From positions 1,306,600 to 1,370,599 of the forward strand of contig SCFE01000072.1 in NCBI GenBank assembly GCA_004352715.1: a DNA stretch of 64,000 nt, written 5' to 3'. Of the stretch, positions 58,858 to 64,000 are shown piece after piece (position 1 is the stretch's first letter; every line of letters begins with the position of its first letter). Under the pieces are notes generated by a model. The model searched no databases. It saw only the letters and a list, made by a program, of their open reading frames with translations, and had not been told where the DNA came from. This DNA is from Hofstenia miamia. Its lineage: Eukaryota > Xenacoelomorpha > Acoela. Made by a program: the position numbers and the translations under genes.

Positions 58858-59857
58858 NNNNNNNNNNNNNNNNNNNNNNNNNNNNNNNNNNNNNNNNNNN
58901 NNNNNNNNNNNNNNNNNNNNNNNNNNNNNNNNNNNNNNNNNNNNNNNNNNNNNNNNNNNNNNNNNNNNNNNNNNNNNNNNNNNNNNNNNNNNNNNNNNNN
59001 NNNNNNNNNNNNNNNNNNNNNNNNNNNNNNNNNNNNNNNNNNNNNNNNNNNNNNNNNNNNNNNNNNNNNNNNNNNNNNNNNNNNNNNNNNNNNNNNNNNN
59101 NNNNNNNNNNNNNNNNNNNNNNNNNNNNNNNNNNNNNNNNNNNNNNNNNNNNNNNNNNNNNNNNNNNNNNNNNNNNNNNNNNNNNNNNNNNNNNNNNNNN
59201 NNNNNNNNNNNNNNNNNNNNNNNNNNNNNNNNNNNNNNNNNNNNNNNNNNNNNNNNNNNNNNNNNNNNNNNNNNNNNNNNNNNNNNNNNNNNNNNNNNNN
59301 NNNNNNNNNNNNNNNNNNNNNNNNNNNNNNNNNNNNNNNNNNNNNNNNNNNNNNNNNNNNNNNNNNNNNNNNNNNNNNNNNNNNNNNNNNNNNNNNNNNN
59401 NNNNNNNNNNNNNNNNNNNNNNNNNNNNNNNNNNNNNNNNNNNNNNNNNNNNNNNNNNNNNNNNNNNNNNNNNNNNNNNNNNNNNNNNNNNNNNNNNNNN
59501 NNNNNNNNNNNNNNNNNNNNNNNNNNNNNNNNNNNNNNNNNNNNNNNNNNNNNNNNNNNNNNNNNNNNNNNNNNNNNNNNNNNNNNNNNNNNNNNNNNNN
59601 NNNNNNNNNNNNNNNNNNNNNNNNNNNNNNNNNNNNNNNNNNNNNNNNNNNNNNNNNNNNNNNNNNNNNNNNNNNNNNNNNNNNNNNNNNNNNNNNNNNN
59701 NNNNNNNNNNNNNNNNNNNNNNNNNNNNNNNNNNNNNNNNNNNNNNNNNNNNNNNNNNNNNNNNNNNNNNNNNNNNNNNNNNNNNNNNNNNNNNNNNNNN
59801 NNNNNNNNNNNNNNNNNNNNNNNNNNNNNNNNNNNNNNNNNNNNNNNNNNNNNNNNN
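58858..59857. other. assembly gap (1000 n)
   Basis: A placeholder gap in the centre of the inverted duplication. The actual length and arrangement of the arms are therefore unproven. Confidence 0.99.
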
Positions 59858-60285
59858 ACCCGAGAGCTTGAATGTTTAGCTTTCCATTGTATTAAGTAAA
59901 ATAACCTGATACAAAAACGCAAAGTAAATCCAGTAAATTAGATTCATCAACAAAATGATTGATTACACACTTTTTATAGTAAAAGAATTAACAACAATCA
60001 AATATTTAACCAGTACCTGTTAATTCTGCTAATTCCACTTGTTTACAATTCTGAACGTTTAAATTTCTGTTTGTCTGCTGATTACGCAATTCTGACTTAA
60101 TTAGCAGTAGCGATCTAGTCTAGTGCCGTTTCGCCAAATTAATTAATATCAAAAGATTACTGCACTATAAATTTACAAAAATAACTAATTAATCTTATTC
60201 ATATGTTTTTACAATTAATATTTTATTTCAATATTCAGTCTTGGTTTCTTCTTTCTTTTTTCTCAATTTGACCACATATGCTAAG
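59858..60285 (-). mobile_element. 3' LTR part of the right-hand Gypsy element, diverged
   Basis: On the plus strand it aligns to the second half of the LTR family (AGCTTTCCATTGTATTAAG..., AGTACCTGTTAATTCTGC, CGTTTCGCCAAATTAATT) and finishes near CATATGCTAAG at 60285, the equivalent of ATGCTACA. On the minus strand this is the start of a 3' LTR in the orientation of the 5' LTR at 62380-63486. It is much more diverged from that 5' LTR than the two arms are from each other. Confidence 0.6.
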
Positions 60286-61590
60286 ATTACGATTATGTTT
60301 CAAAAGCAATCCTTGTTAATAAAATAATCACACAATAAAATTAAAGTAAATAGTAATTCATTCATACCAATTTTTAATTCTTTGCCAACTGAATGTTCAT
60401 ATATTATTGTTAAAAACTGATGGTCTAACTATTCCTAAATTTAATTTAACTAGAGATAAATAGCTTTGATTTGTAACAGATGATGCTTCAAGATCTACAT
60501 TAAATGTAGTAAAAACAATTCCTTGAACATTGTCTATTCCTAAAACTGTAGTAAAGCCATTAAAATTAGGTGATTTAATACCCTCCCATTAACTTCATCA
60601 GTTAGATGTGAAATCCCATACTGTTAACCATAGATCTGTCAGTCCCATCTCTCACTAGTATTGTTGGTAGTATTTGTTTCAATGCTCCCACATAATTGCT
60701 GCAAATTTCTAAACCATTAGTCCCTACTCATAACACTGAGCACATATATAATGTGGCTGCAAGTATTATCAACAAGTAACAAACATTGGTTTAGATTCTC
60801 CTCTCCACTGCTAATTAACTGGATTTAACCAACCCAATATCTGGATGGCCAATGAATAACTTTCATGCACTCTCAGGTAGATTCACAAATAATTCATATA
60901 GTGAGTCCTCAATACTTTACTCTCATTACACATTTAGTTAATATGTTTGTACTAACATTCTTGTTTAAATGAATAATATAGAGTAGCTTAATCATATAGC
61001 TGCAACCCTCCCCTTCTATCATTGGCAATGTTGACTTTCTTCTACAAATAGCTTGGGCATAAGAACTATAGTTGTTTAGATAATTATTATTTAAGTAAAC
61101 AAAACTGATTTTTATATTGATCAAGTTCATTGACGTCTAATAATGAGTTGCTAAATCCAATTTAGTTAAGGCTCCATTTATCACTCTTTATTGTTGTGGA
61201 TAGAAAATAATTATCAATAAGTTAAGCATAAAATACATTGATAGATCATATTTAACATCACTTACTTTAATTGCCAAATTATCCACCATCATTGCATGCA
61301 TATTATTTAGCTAAGTTGCATGTTTAGTAAATCCAAAAATTTAATGGAAGATAAATAACCAATGAACTCTGCTAAAAGTTTATTGATAATATCCTTCATT
61401 ACAACTTAATGTTTCACTATAACATTAAACTGGTATCTAAATACAAATCAAAATTCCTACAGGTCTCTAATAAATTTTTCTTTTTTGGTAAATGATATTT
61501 TAAATTTAAATTTCTACTCTGGCTTCATTTCAGTCAAAGCCAAACAAATGACTTTTAGTTCAACATATTTTTTGTGGTATTCTTTCTCCT
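60286..61590 (-). other. internal retroelement region, function not recognised
   Basis: It lies between RNase H and the 3' LTR of the minus-strand Gypsy element, where integrase would be expected, but no integrase motif is visible. Open stretches occur at 60430-60600 (VLGIDNVQGIVFTTFNVDLE) and 60909-61130, where a cysteine-containing frame includes ICRRKSTLPMIEGEGC. They may be an additional ORF or decayed pol. I assign no function. Confidence 0.4.
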
Positions 61591-62379
61591 GGAAACTTGA
61601 CAACTATTGTTGGTGTGTACTGCATATTCTTTTCCTAACAAGAAAAGATGAAATTGTTTGCACTCTTTACTAGAGCCAGTGACTCTTCTATTAAGATCAG
61701 TAATTTTCTTCAAAGTACCTTTGTTTTTTGCAAAAACAAGGAATTAAGTAAACCTTACCATTCATTGCCTGGCTTAAACAAGCTCTGATTGCAACTGTGC
61801 TTGCATTAAAATCAAGAATAAAAGGTTGGTTTTAATTGCCTGTGTTTAATGTAGACATCTTTGTAATTTGATAAATTCTAGTAATGCCTGGTTCCTCCAA
61901 TTCCATTAAAAAATGTTGTTCTTCTTTAAAATATTCAACATATTTGGTGTGAAATTGTAGTAATAAGGAATGAATCCTATTATTCATGATAATTCCTTTG
62001 ATGTTTTGGGATATTTAATTCTGTCTATTACATCTTTGGAATAATTTTTTCAAGGTTAATTGACCATTCAGGATGCATCCACCTAAACTTGGTAAAAATT
62101 TGGCATTTTTTCAATTTACACAAGGATATGCTGAGTGTAGAATTTGTGGTCTTGCCCATATTTTCAAGTTGATTATTTATTGATGTGCTTATGATTAAAA
62201 TATCATTGATATGCACTGTAACTCCATTTTCATTTGCTATTTTTTTATCTCTTAACATTTTAGTAGCATTCCTTTGAAAAGATGGAGACTCATTACACAC
62301 ACCAAAAGCCATGTTTAGTAATTCATATAAACCTTATAGAGTTATTAATGCAGTTTTTTAAATACTGTGACAGTCGCCA
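61591..62379 (-). pseudogene. Gypsy RT to RNase H, 5'-deleted and degenerate
   Basis: The minus strand reads MAFGVCNESPSFQR and VTVHINDILIIS (62312-62170), then a connection region with LKKCQIFTKFRWMHPEWSIN. Stops follow, then KPTFILDFNASTVAIRACLS (61830-61770), the RNase H start, where the first Asp is kept, and HLFLLGKEYAVHTNN near 61610-61660. The catalytic RT box is HIND instead of Y.DD. The 5' LTR sits only about 70 bp upstream of the RT block, so gag, protease and the RT fingers are deleted. The sequence TGGCGACTGTCACAG (62379-62365 on the minus strand) directly follows the LTR end and looks like a tRNA primer-binding site. Confidence 0.85.
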
Positions 62380-63486
62380 TATAACATCCTCTACCAGGCA
62401 TCATTATGGTTTATCCTTTGTTACTGTATAACCTTAGTCATAGTTGTGTGGGTAGGGATTTACTTTAACTAGACACTGCTTTAGCTTTTGTTTCTGTTAA
62501 CATAATGTAACTAGATTTAACTGTTCAATATTTAGGTGATGAAGCCATGCAGCAATCTCTCCAACAATTGATAATGGGCATCTGCCTGAAGCTGATCTCC
62601 ACATCCAGTTTCACCAATCCTTTGATGATCCATTTGGTTGAGTTCCACATCTCAGCTCATCAATACAGTTTATGTGTACCCTATCCTTGCTCAGTGCATA
62701 CTCCAGACATGACACAATTTGACTTAAACTCTATTTTGTAAAAGTGTTTCATTTGTTAGCAACCTGACTTGTTGCTAGCTGCTTAATGAATCTTACATGT
62801 AGCCATTACTGAAATATATTGGCTTTAATAAATGCATTAGTATTTGAGCAGCTTCCTAACCTACATTTATAAATTAATTCATGTTTGGTCACTTTATCAG
62901 TCATTTATTGGTCACTAATTTGGATCTGAAACAATATTAATATATTACCTAAGTTTTGGTCATCCAACTGTTTTATGAAGTCATTTATTTTAATACATGT
63001 ATTAAGTGATCACTAGTTGGCTAAACAAGAGAAAAACTCCTATACCTAACCTAAGTGCACTTTCATCGTCTGGCACACATACCCTAGAATCAATCTTGAT
63101 GATGGATCCAGACCACTACTAAACACCACTCATTTAGCTCAACATTGTATTAAATAATCAAACCATTATATTAGAACAAAATCAGAATTCCGAATAATAT
63201 TCTTTATCAATTGCTTACAGGTTTTAGTTTGTATTTATAACAAATCTAGAAAAGTACCTAAAAATAATGGAAGTGATTTCGCCCCCTCATTTTGCCAAAA
63301 AGTATTATTATTGACCAATACTAATCTCTTGTTTTTGACACATATTGTTTCTTGGTTGCATAATAAAAATGAATCTAAATTAATCTAATTGATCTAAATA
63401 CAATATTTGTAATCATCATTTCTTCGATCTTGTTCTCATCTTTATTCAATGTTTGCAGCATTTAGATTTGTTTGGATGATGCTACA
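62380..63486 (-). mobile_element. 5' LTR of the right-hand Gypsy element (right arm)
   Basis: Reading on the minus strand it starts TGTAGCATCATCCAAACAAA at 63486 and ends GGATGTTATA at 62380. The terminal CA has become TA. It is followed at once by a TGG-starting primer-binding-like site. This fixes the sense of the whole LTR family. It is nearly identical to the left-arm LTR apart from the 69-bp unit and scattered substitutions. Confidence 0.88.
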
Positions 63487-64000
63487 CACCTCCTCAGCTT
63501 GTGCTATTTTTACCATTGCTTGCTCTCCATGTACCAATGTCTCCACCTTCCGAATTATCAATTCTGCTTCTTGATCTTCCCATGTGGTTTTTTCAAGACT
63601 GACTCTCTTTCAATTGTTACAGTATTTGCATATTTTAGAAATTTCGCCTCTTGAATGTTCTCTGCTATTGGCGTGATTTCTCTCAGTTCATTGATCTTTT
63701 GAGAAAATATGTCGTAGTATTTCTGATATAGTTGTATGCCTTTGATTCCTATCATCAGCGTCATTTGCACATCAGCCCTGCTTGTGTGGGCTAGGTCTTC
63801 TCTGATCTGGTTGTCTGGATAAAAGAAGATAAACACTTTTCTTAAACTGTGAGTGTTTGCCACATCCTTATAGAAGAAACTGCTGTTGTCCCTTACTTCT
63901 TGCTCACTTATTTTGTTGGGATCATTTTTGTTGATTCACATCATTGTTATGATTTCCACTCTCTTCGCCATATCATAGTAACAGTACTTTCTTTCGCAGA
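63487..64000 (-). CDS. unrecognised ORF, right arm copy, continues past the window
   Basis: The minus strand from the window end reads through KYCYYDMAKRVEIITMM, a TGA, NKNDPNKISEQEVRDNSSFF, then FYPDNQIREDLAHTSRADVQ and on to a frameshift near 63600. It then continues LEKTTWEDQEAELIIRK...AQAEEV to the LTR junction. It is the same protein end as in the left arm, with about 60 more codons upstream than are visible there. Hydrophilic, helical, no recognised domain; a gag-like protein or host gene are both possible. Confidence 0.4.

Overview
The window is AT-rich eukaryotic DNA with split genes (GT...AG introns), long (TA)n microsatellites and several assembly gaps. It looks like an invertebrate animal. 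The evidence is a Cys-loop receptor gene, a MANSC-domain membrane protein exon pair and a secreted PAN/Apple-type exon, set among Gypsy, Penelope-like, LINE and mariner-type elements. The species cannot be named from sequence alone. Nothing prokaryotic is present: no operons, CRISPR array or rRNA.

Layout. 1-4.5 kb: non-coding DNA with a dead LINE on the minus strand (about 2.95-3.9 kb). 4.6-5.05 kb (-): signal-peptide exon with a PAN-like domain. 5.46-6.29 kb: non-autonomous TIR element 1. 6.77-8.63 kb (+): intronless protein-kinase-like gene broken by a gap. 12.5-16.3 kb (+): two exons (MANSC domain, then transmembrane plus short tail) that join in phase. 18.7-19.6 kb (-): Penelope-like element. 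19.65-21.1 kb (+) and 23.4-24.6 kb (-): dead Gypsy pol fragments. 24.7-32.6 kb: a cluster of LTR copies of one family, several provably solo LTRs with 4-bp target-site duplications, one nested in another, and one carrying TIR element 2.

35.9-55.6 kb (-): one large Cys-loop ligand-gated ion channel gene. I recognise seven exons or exon candidates: N-terminal strand region, loop-D/GGI/WxPD region, Cys-loop, loop C to M1, M2, M3 and M4. Splice phases agree where both sides of a junction can be read. Its introns hold a dead LINE, a decayed DNA-transposase gene, a short TIR element and a Tc1/mariner element.

57.1-64 kb: a large inverted duplication. Each arm carries the end of an unrecognised ORF, a complete LTR and the start of a Gypsy RT. 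The right-hand element continues through RNase H to a second LTR end.

Many apparent tandem repeats sit on either side of single-n or short gaps (7.36, 15.43, 47.09, 47.59, 48.68 and 53.25 kb). They are best read as unmerged, sometimes allelic, contig ends rather than real duplications.
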